From: Bacillus sp. RO1 | GTDB lineage: Bacteria; Bacillota; Bacilli; Bacillales; Bacillaceae_I | Length of the DNA: 45,446 nucleotides | Assembly: GCF_012524115.1 (NCBI RefSeq) | Contig: NZ_JAAZWB010000073.1 | Coordinates: 1 to 45,446, forward strand | Direction: 5' to 3' | Part shown: one piece after another, positions 17,783 through 26,607 of the stretch | Numbering within the stretch: position 1 is the first letter of the stretch | Layout: each line of letters opens with the position of its first letter | Translations under genes and position numbers: made by a program | Notes under the pieces: generated by a model | What the model was told of the DNA's origin: nothing | Seen by the model: only the letters and a program-made list of their open reading frames with translations | Databases searched by the model: none

Positions 17783-17806
17783 GGCCAAGGAAATAGTTCC
17801 TTGACC
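17783..17806 (-). other. Hairpin in the gntP-gntK spacer
   Basis: On the minus strand GGTCAAGGAA and TTCCTTGGCC pair around a 4-nt loop (one G-U pair). The hairpin ends about 32 nt before the gntK start codon. There is no T-tract, so an mRNA stabiliser, processing site or attenuator is more likely than a terminator. Confidence 0.5.
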
Positions 17807-17840
17807 CCCTTTAGATTATCCTAAGACAATGTTTAACACC

Positions 17841-17969
17841 GCTGTTGATTTCCGCAAATGGCTTCGCTTTCCTAGGGGCGCTGCTGGAGCCTCCTCGGCT
17901 TACGCCTGCGGGGTCTCCACCTAGCGCTAACTCCCTCAGGAGTCTTCGCCTTTTGCTCCAATCAACAGC
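17841..17969 (+). repeat. Dispersed structured repeat, copy D
   Basis: Bounded by GCTGTTGATT (17841-17850) and AATCAACAGC (17960-17969), a perfect 10-bp terminal inverted repeat. The interior has GCAAATGGCTTCGCTTTCC, GGAGCCTCCTCGGCTT, GCGGGGTCTCCACCTAGCGC and CAGGAGTCTTCGCC. It lies between gntP and gntK. Confidence 0.88.
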
Positions 17970-18003
17970 TATATGACCCTCTGAATAGCCTTAGCAAATA
18001 ATC

Positions 18004-19350
18004 CTATCCTATAAATATACCAAGAATTACCGCTACTGAAAAACCTACGAGTCCGATGATGGTTTCCATGACCGTCCATGATTTTAACGTATCTTTTACA
18101 TCAAGACCGAAGTATCGGTTCACTAACCAGAAGCCGGAGTCGTTTACGTGAGATAGAACCGTTGCACCGGAAGCAATCGAGATAACGATTAGACCAAGTA
18201 CCGGACCTTGAAGACCCATGATACCGATTAGCGGTGTGATTAGACCTGCTGCTGTAACCATTGATACGGTTGCGGAGCCTTGTGCCACACGGACTGCCGC
18301 TGCAATCAAGAACGCAAGGACGATTGGAGGTAATGCAGATCCTGCCATCATTTCACCAAGAACATCACCAACACCTGAGTCGATTAGTACTTGCTTGAAC
18401 ACTCCACCGGCACCCGTTACAAGGATAATGATACCTGCTGGCTCAAGCGCTTTAGTCGCAATATCTTGAACATCTTGTTTTGTATAACCGCGCTTCGTTC
18501 CAAGGAAGTAGAACGTTAATAATGTAGCTATTGTCAACGCTACGAACGGGTGACCGACGAATGTCGTAATCTCTCGAACAATATGACCTTCTTCAAAAAT
18601 AACCGTTGAAAACGTATTCACTAAAATCAACACTAAAGGTACTAGAATGATAGAAGCAATCAGTCCGAAGCCTGGAAGATCCTTTTCATATACCTTATCT
18701 TCATCGATTTCCATGTATTTTGGTACAACCACGTGAATTTTTTTGCCAATATATTTACCAAAAACCGGACCAGCTAAAATCATAGCCGGGATACCAGCAA
18801 TAACACCAAACAGGATTACCCATCCAAGGTCTGCGCCGATTAAATCAGCTACTGCAATTGGTCCCGGTGTTGGTGGGATAAAGCTGTGCGTTACAGCAAG
18901 TCCTGCCAGCAATGGAATCCCGTAGTGTAAAAGAGATTTCCCTGTTTTTTTCGCCAAGCCATACACGATTGGCACTAAAATGATGAAACCAACATCAAAG
19001 AATACGGGAATTGCTACTAAGAAACCTGTAATACCTAACGCCCATTGGGACTTTTCTTCACCGAATTTCTTCATTAAAGTTTGAGCAAGTCTTTCTGCTC
19101 CACCTGATACTTCGAGCATTTTACCGAACATCGCACCAAGTCCGACTACGACTGCAACGAAGCCGAGGGTGCCTCCCATTCCGTTTTGGACGGATGAGAT
19201 GACTTCATTTAGCGGCATGCCTGCTGCGATACCTACTAGTAGACTGACTAACAGCAGGGCTACGAATGCGTGTAGTTTCGTGCGGATTACTAGGAATAGT
19301 AGGACGAATATTGCGGCTGCTGCGATTAGGATTAGCATGGATCCTGACAT
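18004..19350 (-). CDS. gntP: Gluconate permease
   Basis: A 448-residue polytopic transporter of the GntP family (gluconate:H+ symporter). Typical segments include HSFIPPTPGPIAVADLIGAD and a C-terminal HVNDSGFWLVNRYFG. The usual 12-14 hydrophobic helices are present. The true start is the ATG at 19350 (MSGSML), behind AAAGGAGGAAC. The long open extension upstream runs through dispersed repeat E and is not coding. It follows gnd and precedes gntK. Confidence 0.94.
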   Translation of the reverse strand: MSGSMLILIAAAAIFVLLFLVIRTKLHAFVALLLVSLLVGIAAGMPLNEVISSVQNGMGGTLGFVAVVVGLGAMFGKMLEVSGGAERLAQTLMKKFGEEKSQWALGITGFLVAIPVFFDVGFIILVPIVYGLAKKTGKSLLHYGIPLLAGLAVTHSFIPPTPGPIAVADLIGADLGWVILFGVIAGIPAMILAGPVFGKYIGKKIHVVVPKYMEIDEDKVYEKDLPGFGLIASIILVPLVLILVNTFSTVIFEEGHIVREITTFVGHPFVALTIATLLTFYFLGTKRGYTKQDVQDIATKALEPAGIIILVTGAGGVFKQVLIDSGVGDVLGEMMAGSALPPIVLAFLIAAAVRVAQGSATVSMVTAAGLITPLIGIMGLQGPVLGLIVISIASGATVLSHVNDSGFWLVNRYFGLDVKDTLKSWTVMETIIGLVGFSVAVILGIFIG

Positions 19351-19408
19351 GTTTTGTTCCTCCTTTTTAATTAGCTCTATATAGAAAAAATAATTTTTAC
19401 GTTTACTT

Positions 19409-19539
19409 CCTGATGACTTGCGTTCCAGGTGTTCGCTTTCCGCGGGGCGTGTGCTTGAGCCTCCTCGGCTTCGCCTGTGGGGTCTCAAGCTACCGCTGCT
19501 TCCCGCCGGAGTCTCACATCTTGCACTACAGTCATCAGG
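19409..19539 (+). repeat. Dispersed structured repeat, copy E
   Basis: Bounded by CCTGATGACT (19409-19418) and AGTCATCAGG (19530-19539), a perfect terminal inverted repeat whose sequence differs from that of copy D. The interior has TTCGCTTTCCGCGGGGCG, GCTTGAGCCTCCTCGGCTTC, GGGGTCTCAAGCTACCGCTG and CCCGCCGGAGTCTC. It lies between gnd and gntP. Confidence 0.88.
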
Positions 19540-19581
19540 GGGATGTTTATTTAATTTAACGTCTCTCGTTATCTACTAAGA

Positions 19582-20478
19582 TCAATTCTTCTCGACCGCA
19601 TGTCCGCCAAATTCGTTGCGGAGTGCTGCGACTACTTTTCCGGAGAAGGTGTCGGGCTCTAGGGAACGGTATCTCATCATTAGAGACAAGGCGATGACTG
19701 GTGCTGCGGCTTGTAGGTCTAGGGCTGTTTCTACTGTCCATTTACCCTCACCGGATGAATGCATAACGCCCTTGATACCTTCTAATCTCGCATCTTTGCT
19801 GAATGCATTTTCTGTGAGTTCCATCAGCCAAGAACGAACGACGGATCCGTTATTCCAGACTCTCGCAACCTTTTCATAGTCAAAGTCAAAATCACTTTTC
19901 TCTAAGATGTCGAAGCCTTCTGCGATTGCTTGCATCATACCGTATTCCACCCCATTGTGGACCATTTTCAAGAAGTGTCCACTGCCGGATTTCCCTGCAT
20001 ATAAGTAGCCGTTTTCTACACAAATGTCTTGGAATAGCGTTTCAACATGTTTGAACGCCTTTTCATTACCGCCTATCATGGTGCAAGCTCCATTCCGAGC
20101 TCCTTCCATTCCGCCGCTTGTTCCGACATCCAAGTAATGGACACCTTTTGCAGCAAGTTCTTCCGCACGCTTTAATGTATCTTTGTAGTTAGAGTTGCCG
20201 CCATCAATGATGATGTCTCCTTCTGTTACGAAACTACTAATCTCTGTAAGCACATTTTCTGTAATCTCACCAGCCGGCACCATCATCCAAATCACTTTTG
20301 GTGACTCCAGTTTGCCTAGTGCTTCCTCGATGGAGTATGCTCCGATTGCACCTGCCTGTTCGCACTTGATAACGTTTTCATTATCAACATCAAATGCGAC
20401 TACCTCATGTTTGTTATCTATTAAATTCAACGTTAAGTTGTACCCCATCTTGCCTAAACCAATCATTGCTAGTTTCAT
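19582..20478 (-). CDS. gnd: 6-phosphogluconate dehydrogenase, decarboxylating (short form)
   Basis: A 298-residue enzyme of the short, usually NAD-preferring 6-phosphogluconate dehydrogenase type (about 470 residues in the long form). It oxidises and decarboxylates 6-phosphogluconate to ribulose 5-phosphate. The Rossmann motif is MIGLGKMGYNLTLNL. Substrate and catalytic motifs are IIDGGNSNYKDT, TSGGMEGARNGACTMIGG and HFLKMVHNGVEYGMMQ. The ATG at 20478 (MKLAMIGLG) is the only sensible start; the sequence to 20571 is the promoter region. It is the first gene of gnd-gntP-gntK. Confidence 0.92.
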   Translation of the reverse strand: MKLAMIGLGKMGYNLTLNLIDNKHEVVAFDVDNENVIKCEQAGAIGAYSIEEALGKLESPKVIWMMVPAGEITENVLTEISSFVTEGDIIIDGGNSNYKDTLKRAEELAAKGVHYLDVGTSGGMEGARNGACTMIGGNEKAFKHVETLFQDICVENGYLYAGKSGSGHFLKMVHNGVEYGMMQAIAEGFDILEKSDFDFDYEKVARVWNNGSVVRSWLMELTENAFSKDARLEGIKGVMHSSGEGKWTVETALDLQAAAPVIALSLMMRYRSLEPDTFSGKVVAALRNEFGGHAVEKN

Positions 20479-20542
20479 ATAAAAAGAAACTCCCTTCTTC
20501 ATGCTCAAGTCTTTATCGAAAAATATTTTTTGTCTTGTTTTT

Positions 20543-20571
20543 ATTATGAAAAAAAATTCCTCAAAATGCAA
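20543..20571 (-). promoter_or_regulatory. Sigma-A-type promoter of gnd-gntP-gntK
   Basis: On the minus strand TTGCAT (20566-20571), a 17-bp spacer and CATAAT (20543-20548). The -35 overlaps the cre site. Confidence 0.55.
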
Positions 20572-20580
20572 GCGTTATCA
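20567..20580. promoter_or_regulatory. CcpA cre site in the gnd-rpiR spacer
   Basis: TGCAAGCGTTATCA fits the cre pattern WTGNAANCGNWNNCW. It overlaps the -35 of gnd, the place expected for repression by CcpA with P-Ser-HPr. B. subtilis gluconate genes are also cre-controlled. Confidence 0.72.
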
Positions 20581-20588
20581 AAAAATAG

Positions 20589-20607
20589 TTTCTTTTTTTT
20601 CGAAACC
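20589..20607. promoter_or_regulatory. Inverted repeat, possible RpiR operator
   Basis: GTTTC (20589-20593) and GAAAC (20603-20607) are separated by 9 bp between the divergent gnd and rpiR genes. This could be the operator of the adjacent regulator. The half-sites are short and AT-rich, so the call is tentative. Confidence 0.35.
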
Positions 20608-20651
20608 TCTTTATCATAGAGATTAGATTATTATTTCTGGAGGGTCGCACC

Positions 20652-21509
20652 ATGAACACGCAGGAAACGCAATACTGCATGATGCGCATACGTTCCCACT
20701 ATCCACAGTTCAAGGGGAAGGAGCAAGTCATCGCGGACTATATCCTAAATAATCCACAAAAAATTGTCCACAGCACCATCAACCAGGTTGCCGATGATTT
20801 AGGTGTAGCGGACTCTACCGTATTCCGTTTTTGCCAACGGATCGGCTTTAAAGGTTACCAGGCGATGAAAATTGCACTCGCAACCGAAATTGTGGAGCCC
20901 ATTCAAGATATTCATGAAAATATCATGGAACACGACAGTGAAAAAACGATTGCGGAAAAAGTTTTCCGATCTAATATAAAAACACTAGAAGATACTTTGA
21001 AAATCCTTGATGAACAGGCATTTCACGAGGTGATTGGCGCAATTTTAGCGGCTCGCAAGGTCGAATTGTTCGGAAGCGGCGGATCTAACGTCATTGCAAT
21101 GGACGCATACCATAAACTTATCCGGACAGGTGTTTCAGTGAATGTTCAGTCTGACACTCACATGCAGCTTATGTCAGCAAGCCAACTGACGGACGAAGAT
21201 GTGGCCATCATCATTTCCCATACCGGAGCATCGAAGGACATGATGCACATTCTTGAGGTGGTAAAAGCAAATGGAGTGAAGACAATCGGTATCACTAACT
21301 TTGCCAAGTCTCCTTTAAGCCAAGGTGTGGACATGGCACTTTATACAATGTCAGAGGAAACGGACTATCGCTCTGAGGCATTGGCCTCACGCATCGCCCA
21401 ACTTGCTATGATTGATGCCATTTATGTCAATGTTCTCATGGCGAAGAAGGATGAGGGGAAGGAAGCACTGCAGAAGGTTCGTGCAGCAATATCGGTGAAA
21501 AGAATATAA
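20652..21509 (+). CDS. MurR/RpiR family transcriptional regulator
   Basis: A 285-residue regulator. The N-terminal HTH_6 domain (about 15-80) includes VADDLGVADSTVFRFCQRIG. The C-terminal SIS phosphosugar-binding domain (about 120-260) includes ELFGSGGSNVIAMDAYHKL and ISHTGASKDMMHILE. It probably senses 6-phosphogluconate or a related phosphosugar and controls the divergent gnd-gntP-gntK operon. This replaces the GntR-type regulator of the B. subtilis gnt operon. The start is the ATG at 20652, with GGAGGG upstream. Confidence 0.9.
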   Translation: MNTQETQYCMMRIRSHYPQFKGKEQVIADYILNNPQKIVHSTINQVADDLGVADSTVFRFCQRIGFKGYQAMKIALATEIVEPIQDIHENIMEHDSEKTIAEKVFRSNIKTLEDTLKILDEQAFHEVIGAILAARKVELFGSGGSNVIAMDAYHKLIRTGVSVNVQSDTHMQLMSASQLTDEDVAIIISHTGASKDMMHILEVVKANGVKTIGITNFAKSPLSQGVDMALYTMSEETDYRSEALASRIAQLAMIDAIYVNVLMAKKDEGKEALQKVRAAISVKRI

Positions 21510-21511
21510 AT

Positions 21512-21560
21512 AAGGCTGGCTAGAAAATCGGATCTTCCGACAACTAGCCAGCCTTTTATT
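21512..21560. terminator. Bidirectional terminator, rpiR-type gene and permease
   Basis: AAGGCTGGCTAG (21512-21523) pairs perfectly with CTAGCCAGCCTT (21544-21555) around a 20-nt loop that itself can fold, followed by TTATT on the plus strand. Confidence 0.88.
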
Positions 21561-21568
21561 ATGTTTAC

Positions 21569-22573
21569 CTACACCACAAAAAAATAAATCACCATCGCAA
21601 CCAGTCCAACAGGAACCCCATGCCGTGCCCACTCTTTACTTGTAATGCCGAGCTTTCCTGCCGCAATAATATTTGGAATGTTACCAGGCACCAGCATTCC
21701 TCCACTGATCATAAGCCCAAGCAAAATCACACGGATGACTGACGGGTCCAATTCCGCACTAATTTCTGCAGCCGCCAGTGTCGCGTTATCCAAAATGGCG
21801 GAGGACATATTGAACCAGTATAAAACGGTAGGATCCATGCCTAAAAAGTAGGCGGAGACAAATGGTTCAAATCCTGCACCAAGAAAAGTCAGTCCCATCA
21901 CAAAAAAGTAAATTTTCAAGCCTCGAATAAAAATTTCCTCGTAGCTTTCCTTATCCTTCACACTCCGCTCCAATTCGTTAGAAGCAGGTGCTTTCACCAT
22001 AAAGGCAGCAAGTATACCGAATAACAACAATGCGAATAAGACATCCTTGCCAATCAGCCTTAAGAGGTAAAAGAAATCCCCGTTCAGCTTGCTGATTGTC
22101 ACAATGGATAACGGCTCTCCAATTGGCGTCAAAGCTGCACCTAAGCCAATAGAAAAACAAGCAAGGACGGTGAGCCTTATCTGCTCTCTCTTTTCAAGGT
22201 CCAGCCCAACTACAATGAATACTAATAAGAGCGCTGCAATAATTGCGGTAATGACACTTGAGATTAAACCAAGAAACACAACAAGCAGAAAAATAAAAAA
22301 CTTAAAAGGCACTCTATTTTTCAAAAAGTGAAGAGTTCTGCTAAAAGGTCTCTGCAACCATCTAAAAACGAGGCCCGCCATTAAGACGGCGAGTGAAATT
22401 AAGATTGGATCAGTTGCCGCGATGAAGAAAAGCTGTTCATTGTAAACTTCACTTACCATACTGGCGAGTATCCCCATGCTTAGCAGGAAAACTTCCATAT
22501 TTTCTTCTATTTTCTTGACAAGTAAAGGTCCCAATAAAACGACCAGAAAAATCGAGATCAATCCGAAATCCAT
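21569..22573 (-). CDS. DUF1646 family membrane transporter
   Basis: A 334-residue polytopic protein with about ten hydrophobic segments. It has the ion-transporter-like repeats of DUF1646, an arsenite/NhaD-type (IT superfamily) relative: SIGLGAALTPIGEPLSIVTI in the first half and MISGGMLVPGNIPNIIAAGK in the second. The N/P motif in the second repeat is typical of anion or Na+/H+ carriers of this superfamily. The substrate cannot be read from sequence. It is monocistronic, with its own flanking terminators. Confidence 0.8.
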   Translation of the reverse strand: MDFGLISIFLVVLLGPLLVKKIEENMEVFLLSMGILASMVSEVYNEQLFFIAATDPILISLAVLMAGLVFRWLQRPFSRTLHFLKNRVPFKFFIFLLVVFLGLISSVITAIIAALLLVFIVVGLDLEKREQIRLTVLACFSIGLGAALTPIGEPLSIVTISKLNGDFFYLLRLIGKDVLFALLLFGILAAFMVKAPASNELERSVKDKESYEEIFIRGLKIYFFVMGLTFLGAGFEPFVSAYFLGMDPTVLYWFNMSSAILDNATLAAAEISAELDPSVIRVILLGLMISGGMLVPGNIPNIIAAGKLGITSKEWARHGVPVGLVAMVIYFFVV

Positions 22574-22656
22574 TTTTCACACTCCCGTTGTCTCCAGAAA
22601 TTCTTTAGATAACGGTTCATATATATGCAGTTATTGGACAAACATGCCTGTGTAAA

Positions 22657-22691
22657 AAAGAAGAGACAGGGTTCAACAAAGCTCCTGTCTC
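22657..22691 (-). terminator. Terminator of the acylation operon
   Basis: On the minus strand GAGACAGG (22684-22691) pairs with CCTGTCTC (22663-22670) around a 13-nt loop, followed by TTCTTTTTT. It lies about 75 bp after the SGNH gene. Confidence 0.83.
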
Positions 22692-22764
22692 ACTACTATC
22701 ATTACATGTAAATTTTCATTTTTAATCAAAACGATTATTCATAAAACCGAGTCTATTAAATCGC

Positions 22765-23670
22765 TCATAAATACCCCAATTTCTTGAGGTCCCTGTACAC
22801 TATCCAAGAATACATTTTTCTTCCCTTACTGTTTAAATGATCAGAATCGATAAAATACTCTTTGTTGTTTGCGAATCTTTGATCACTCATATAATTTAAA
22901 AATGGGACATCTAAATTAAGGGGCTCTAAGTACTGAAAGACAAGTCTATTCATAACTTCCTCACTTAAATGTTCTTGATAAGACTGATGGACTGGCTCCA
23001 TGGTTAATACTACTTGGTAGCCTTTCTCTTTACAATAATCTACAATCTTTTTTAACTGCTTCACATTTTGTTCAATGGTATTGTTTTTAACCGCTTCTCT
23101 GTATTGGTCTTCTACGTTCTCATACTTTCTTTTCGAATAGTTTTTACCGTTATTTGCCCAAGGCTGATGAGCATTCCATCTAAATTCTTTCAGTTTACCC
23201 GAGAGCGCAGAATGAAAACTCCCGCTATTTGCCCCAGGTAAGTACAAGTAACTGTAATAATCAAGTACACTAAATGGTTCAATATCGGTACGATCCAAAA
23301 TTTTATAATAATTACCTACGTTCTTGGTCTCAGAATTGGCGAATGTGATTTGAGATATGGAAACGATCACTACACCACCAGGTTTAAGGTACTTGCCATA
23401 TTCTTTTAACAATTGAAAATCGTATTGTAGCGTCTGAGAAGGAAGTGCTAAGTCCAGATGGGACAAACCCGTAGGCTTAAAATAATAACCGTACATGGAA
23501 TGAGATGCACCCAGATTGATGATATCAACTGGATATGGATCTTCCTTAAAAGCCAGTATGGAATGGCTAATGTTGTAATCATAAGAATCCTTTACGAATT
23601 TATTTACTGGCATAAACAGTAATATTACAACTGTCATGATTATTGTTATCTTAATGAATAGACGTCCCAT
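22765..23670 (-). CDS. SGNH/DltD-AlgX-like acylation protein
   Basis: A roughly 301-residue protein with one N-terminal membrane segment (about 6-24) and an extracytoplasmic domain. The nucleophile motif is NLGASHSMYG (about 50-60). The partner Asp/His motif is DSDHLNSKG near 280. This is the SGNH-hydrolase arrangement of DltD and AlgX/AlgJ proteins, which work with an MBOAT to place acyl groups on extracellular polymers. The start is uncertain: ATG 23670, or GTG 23682 just after AAAGGAT. It is the last gene of the four-gene operon. The acceptor polymer is not known. Confidence 0.82.
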   Translation of the reverse strand: MGRLFIKITIIMTVVILLFMPVNKFVKDSYDYNISHSILAFKEDPYPVDIINLGASHSMYGYYFKPTGLSHLDLALPSQTLQYDFQLLKEYGKYLKPGGVVIVSISQITFANSETKNVGNYYKILDRTDIEPFSVLDYYSYLYLPGANSGSFHSALSGKLKEFRWNAHQPWANNGKNYSKRKYENVEDQYREAVKNNTIEQNVKQLKKIVDYCKEKGYQVVLTMEPVHQSYQEHLSEEVMNRLVFQYLEPLNLDVPFLNYMSDQRFANNKEYFIDSDHLNSKGRKMYSWIVYRDLKKLGYL

Positions 23671-23721
23671 AGCACATAGCACATCCTTTCAAAACATTGT
23701 TTCTTTTCCATGGAATTTTCA

Positions 23722-25173
23722 TTAAAATCTCCCATATATAAACCCTTCACCCGAAACACCGAATATAAGCACTGATAGAATGATAAAAATATAGAATGCA
23801 TATCTAACAAATGTCGGGCGCTGCGATAGCAATTTCCATGTTGAAACATTTTTTCTTTCAATATACTGAAATAGTTGAAAAACAATAAAGAAAAATACAA
23901 AAATCACCAAATCTAGCAGCGTAAATATTTCAAACGCTTTTACAATCCCCAATGGATTCCATGAGTTAATGGATAAGAAAAGTTGTGCATTGTCAAAAGC
24001 TTGTGTGACGGAATCTGATCGATAAAAAACTCTAGAAAAGCAAACTAGTAGGAAGGTTATGGCGATTTTCACCCATTTATGAAACACTGGATTTCTATCC
24101 AAATGAGTAAATGAAGCTGCTTTTTCACGATAGTGTTTTGTATAATCTCCAAACACTCGATAAAACCCGTGAATTAGACCCCATATAACAAAAGTCCAAG
24201 CGGCTCCGTGCCAAATTCCGCTTACTAAGAAAGTAATAACGATTGCTGCATAAATGTCACTTCTTTTCTTTTTCCCCTTACATAACGGAAAAAAGATATA
24301 GTCTCTTAGCCAAGTAGAGAACGTTATATGCCATCTATTCCAAAAATCCGATATCGAAACTGCAAAGTGCGGTTGCTTAAAGTTTTCTGTCAACTTTATC
24401 CCTAGCATTCTAGCACAACCGATGGCAATGTCACTCAACGCTGAAAAATCAGCGAACAATTGTATAGAGAATAGAATAGTAGCAAGTACGATTTGTGAAC
24501 CAGTCGGGTTAGGATTATCGAACACACTAGATACAATGGGAGCTAGTCGATCTGCGATTAATGTCTTTTTAAAAAATCCCCATGCAATTCGCTTCATCCC
24601 ATAGCTTAAATTCTCATAATTTAAACTTTGTTCCGCTTTCAATTGGGGAAGCAATTTCTTGGCACGTTCAATCGGTCCAGCAACCAATTGTGGGAAAAAA
24701 GCAAAGAATATGGAAAAATAGCCGTAATGTCTTTCCGCTTTTTGCTTTCCATGGTAGATATCCACAAGGTAACCTACTGCCTGTAAAGTATAAAAAGAAA
24801 TCGCTAATGGCAGTACAATTTCCTGATAGGGTATGGAATAATTTAAATTAAAGTAACTTGCAACCGCTCGAAGCGATTCATTAACAAAAGTCACATATTT
24901 AAACCAACCGAGAAAAAACAACAGCACGGAAATTCCAACAAGCATGACCTTTTTCTTCTGTCTTTTTGTCTCCTGTTTTTCTATAAGAATTCCAGAAAAA
25001 TAGGTAGAAACGGTGCTTGCAAGTAGTAACGGTATAAATTGGATACTTAAGATCGCGTAAAAAACGTAACTTGCAGCTAATAAGAGAATCCACCTGAATC
25101 GATGTGGAATTAAATAATAAGTAGAAACGATTATTGCAAAAAATAGGAGAAACTCAATTGATATAAAACCCAT
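23722..25173 (-). CDS. MBOAT-family O-acyltransferase (DltB/AlgI-like)
   Basis: A 483-residue membrane-bound O-acyltransferase with about 11 hydrophobic segments. The AlgI/DltB core FWNRWHITFSTWLRDYIFFP (about 285-305) is present. The catalytic histidine region is SGIWHGAAWTFVIWGLIHG near 330. Such proteins move an acyl group across the membrane to an extracellular acceptor. The ATG at 25173 (MGFISIEF) has AGGTGG a few bases upstream. It lies between the AMP ligase and the SGNH gene, all on one strand with gaps under 55 bp. The acyl donor is probably the acyl-ACP encoded in the operon. Confidence 0.92.
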   Translation of the reverse strand: MGFISIEFLLFFAIIVSTYYLIPHRFRWILLLAASYVFYAILSIQFIPLLLASTVSTYFSGILIEKQETKRQKKKVMLVGISVLLFFLGWFKYVTFVNESLRAVASYFNLNYSIPYQEIVLPLAISFYTLQAVGYLVDIYHGKQKAERHYGYFSIFFAFFPQLVAGPIERAKKLLPQLKAEQSLNYENLSYGMKRIAWGFFKKTLIADRLAPIVSSVFDNPNPTGSQIVLATILFSIQLFADFSALSDIAIGCARMLGIKLTENFKQPHFAVSISDFWNRWHITFSTWLRDYIFFPLCKGKKKRSDIYAAIVITFLVSGIWHGAAWTFVIWGLIHGFYRVFGDYTKHYREKAASFTHLDRNPVFHKWVKIAITFLLVCFSRVFYRSDSVTQAFDNAQLFLSINSWNPLGIVKAFEIFTLLDLVIFVFFFIVFQLFQYIERKNVSTWKLLSQRPTFVRYAFYIFIILSVLIFGVSGEGFIYGRF

Positions 25174-25212
25174 CCAACCACCTGTCAAAAAATAAACTTA
25201 AGATGTTATAAC

Positions 25213-26607
25213 TTATCCATGTTTAGGTAACTCGGAATAGAGGATCTTTCCATACTGATTACGTGGGATTTCCTCAATCCTGATAATCTTCATGCCCTTT
25301 AAGTTTAATTTTTCCTTAATAATTTTTTTAATTGGAACACCATCATCTTTTAATGTGTAAATATACATTTGGTCATCCGTCCCAGCGCTGATACAATCAT
25401 GACCATGCTCAGATAAAAACCCTTCCACCTCATCAAGGCTGATCCGGCTCCCATAGAGCTTAATCATTCTTTTGATTCTGCCACTTATATAAAAATACCC
25501 ATCCTGATCAAAGTAAGCCAAATCACCTGTACGCAAAATACCGTTATTCTCATCTTCTTTCGAAAGATCGAATACCGACTCGGCATACCCCAAAGAAACA
25601 TTTGGTCCTTTGTATATCAATTCGCCCTTCACGTTGGGCTCTGTAATTTGGTTACCACTGTCATCTTGCAGAATTAGTTCTCCACCTGGAATGGCAATAC
25701 CAATACTTCCGACTTTTTCAAGATTTTTTTCCCATGGTAAATAGGCCATACGCGCCGTTGCTTCCGTTTGACCATACATGGAAAAGAATTGAATCCCTTT
25801 TTGATTGCATACGTTAGCAAATTTCACCGATAGAGTGGAGCTTAACTTACCACCTGCTTGAGTCAGTTTTTTTAAACTCGGAAGATCAAAATCTTCAAAT
25901 TTCAACCTATCAAGCATCTCATACACGAAAGGAACTCCTCCAAAAGTTGTTACTTGTTGTTCTCTACATAAGTCCCAAAACTCTTTTTTCATGATAGATG
26001 CATCCGTTACAACGATCGTCGCCCCGCATATAAAATGACTATTGATGATAGAGAGGCCATAAGAGTAATTCATTGGAAGTGTTGTAATAGGTTTATCCTC
26101 TGCATGGATGTCAAGGTACGTTGCTATTGATTCAGCATTTTTAAAAATATTTTCATAACTCAACCGAACAAATTTGGGGCTTCCAGTACTTCCAGAGGTT
26201 GTTAAAAGGAGCGCAAGACTATCATGAAGGTTATGTTGGAAAGATGACGGACATCTAAACAATGTGTAATCTCCGAATTCAAATGTACTTTCCATTTCAT
26301 TTAATAGGTCTTGATTTTCGCTACTCGCCCAAATGTATGTAGGCTTGTAAAGATTAATCAATCGGCGCAACTGGTCCATATGGATGGAAGCATCCAAAAG
26401 TACAGGTACCACACCACCTCTGATAAAGCCCACATAGCCAAATAAAGATTCTTTATTATTGGAACATAAGCAAAAAACGAGCGTCCTTTCCCCTACTTCA
26501 CCGCAGATAGCGTCAGCAATTTCTGACATTTCAGAGTAAGAATATGCTCGTTCAGCATATACAGCGGTGCGGTTCCCAAACTCCTCTAGTTTTTGAAAAC
26601 TATTCAT
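25213..26607 (-). CDS. AMP-dependent ligase, acyl- or aminoacyl-ACP synthetase
   Basis: A 464-residue ANL-superfamily adenylating enzyme. The P-loop is TTSGSTGSPK (about 135), the A5-type motif MYGQTEATARMAY (about 275), then GELIYKGPNVSLGY, LRTGDLAYFDQDGYFYISGR (about 370) and the C-terminal catalytic lysine in PRNQYGK near 450. By position it loads the ACP encoded 8 bp upstream (overlapping). It is shorter and more divergent than DltA, and the D-alanine specificity of DltA cannot be assumed; fatty, hydroxy and amino acids are all possible. Confidence 0.88.
   Translation of the reverse strand: MNSFQKLEEFGNRTAVYAERAYSYSEMSEIADAICGEVGERTLVFCLCSNNKESLFGYVGFIRGGVVPVLLDASIHMDQLRRLINLYKPTYIWASSENQDLLNEMESTFEFGDYTLFRCPSSFQHNLHDSLALLLTTSGSTGSPKFVRLSYENIFKNAESIATYLDIHAEDKPITTLPMNYSYGLSIINSHFICGATIVVTDASIMKKEFWDLCREQQVTTFGGVPFVYEMLDRLKFEDFDLPSLKKLTQAGGKLSSTLSVKFANVCNQKGIQFFSMYGQTEATARMAYLPWEKNLEKVGSIGIAIPGGELILQDDSGNQITEPNVKGELIYKGPNVSLGYAESVFDLSKEDENNGILRTGDLAYFDQDGYFYISGRIKRMIKLYGSRISLDEVEGFLSEHGHDCISAGTDDQMYIYTLKDDGVPIKKIIKEKLNLKGMKIIRIEEIPRNQYGKILYSELPKHG

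Noticed and set aside
19351-19488. N-terminal extension of gntP
   Set aside because: It is translated repeat E sequence; the ATG at 19350 has a strong ribosome binding site and begins a typical permease.
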